Positions 63,801 to 64,000 of a DNA stretch of 64,000 nt are shown piece by piece. How positions within the stretch are numbered: position 1 is the stretch's first letter; each line of letters starts with the position of its first letter. The notes under the pieces are model-generated. The model worked only from the letters and a program-made list of their open reading frames with translations, had not been told where the DNA came from and searched no databases. A program made the position numbers and the translations under genes. The stretch is from Devosia neptuniae (lineage in GTDB: Bacteria > Pseudomonadota > Alphaproteobacteria > Rhizobiales > Devosiaceae), in the NCBI RefSeq assembly GCF_025452235.1, contig NZ_CP104965.1, positions 4,088,501 through 4,152,500 of the forward strand, read 5' to 3'.

Positions 63801-63845
63801 TTGGGTGGCTTTGAAAGCACCTCGGAACCAACTAGATTTGTCGCC

Positions 63846-64000
63846 ATGACGACTAATCCAGCACCGGCCCGCCCGCTCGTCGACCGTTTCGGCCGGCATA
63901 TTTCCTATCTCCGGATTTCGGTGACGGACCGGTGCGACTTCCGTTGCGTCTATTGCATGGCCGAGGACATGCAATTTCTCCCCAAAAAGGAGATTTTGAG
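63846..64000 (+). CDS. moaA: GTP 3',8-cyclase MoaA (3' truncated by window)
   Basis: The first 51 codons of a radical SAM enzyme. [22 protein letters not shown] leads into the CxxxCxxC cluster motif (CDFRCVYC), matching the MoaA start, and LPKKEIL follows. MoaA makes cyclic pyranopterin from GTP in molybdenum cofactor synthesis. The rest of the gene lies beyond the window. No Moco riboswitch is visible in the 45 bases between the terminator and the start. Confidence 0.9.
   Translation, partial: MTTNPAPARPLVDRFGRHISYLRISVTDRCDFRCVYCMAEDMQFLPKKEIL

Overview
The window reads as a piece of chromosome from a GC-rich alphaproteobacterium of the order Hyphomicrobiales (Rhizobiales), most likely Devosia or a close relative. 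The basis is inference from family content: a roughly 1,565-residue NAD-glutamate dehydrogenase, DUF2865 and DUF6894 proteins, a short-type GltX with HLGNAR and FSKR motifs, an Atm1-type exporter, class II DAHP synthase, and intergenic spacers packed with GC-rich palindromic repeats. No rRNA, tRNA, CRISPR array, prophage or complete insertion sequence was recognised.

Layout. 1-4062: end of an Opp/Dpp-type ABC importer (permease and two ATPases) followed by a glycosidase-like beta-propeller protein. 4162-13053: GNAT acetyltransferase, M24 Xaa-Pro-type peptidase, and a second Opp/Dpp system split by a divergent promoter (XRE-cupin regulator and binding protein leftward; two permeases, two ATPases and a GAF protein rightward). 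13529-17569: putA with a divergent Lrp-type regulator. Peptide uptake, Xaa-Pro cleavage and proline oxidation lie side by side and may form one functional neighbourhood. 17739-20549: sulfate permease genes cysTWA, with a 14-codon ORF overlapping the TTG start of cysT; the sulfate-binding protein is separate at 24437-25450. Between them lies a redox and iron-sulfur group: truncated globin, SufR-like regulator, Fe-superoxide dismutase, 7Fe ferredoxin, flavin reductase.

25675-35532: central metabolism (NAD-GDH, fructose bisphosphatase, AGE epimerase, SDR, nadC, cysQ). 35792-41017: a PadR regulator broken by one base at an A7 heptamer, with three 15-bp repeats in its promoter, followed by an RND efflux adaptor and pump. 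41115-44385: orphan antitoxin-like gene, a decayed GNAT gene, and an arsR-Atm1 exporter pair. 44482-51178: LysM protein, citramalate synthase, three tandem GFA-family proteins, a DUF559 nuclease-like protein and cysS. 51377-64000: FAH-family hydrolase, DUF2865 protein, gltX, nadE, outer-membrane barrel, DAHP synthase, a roughly 1-kb non-coding stretch with a 148-bp palindrome, gor, DUF2059, rpiA, an L,D-transpeptidase and the first codons of moaA.

The most unusual features are: (i) the padR slippery heptamer with an upstream SD-like AGGA and a downstream hairpin; (ii) a 36-bp intergenic palindrome sitting in frame inside putA; (iii) the leader ORF coupled to cysT; (iv) a DUF559 gene whose upstream coding region runs through a palindromic repeat pair; (v) three tandem GFA paralogues sharing a His/Asp-rich tail; and (vi) the 148-bp palindrome with neighbouring structured sequence. 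All family assignments come from reading the sequence; no database search was run.
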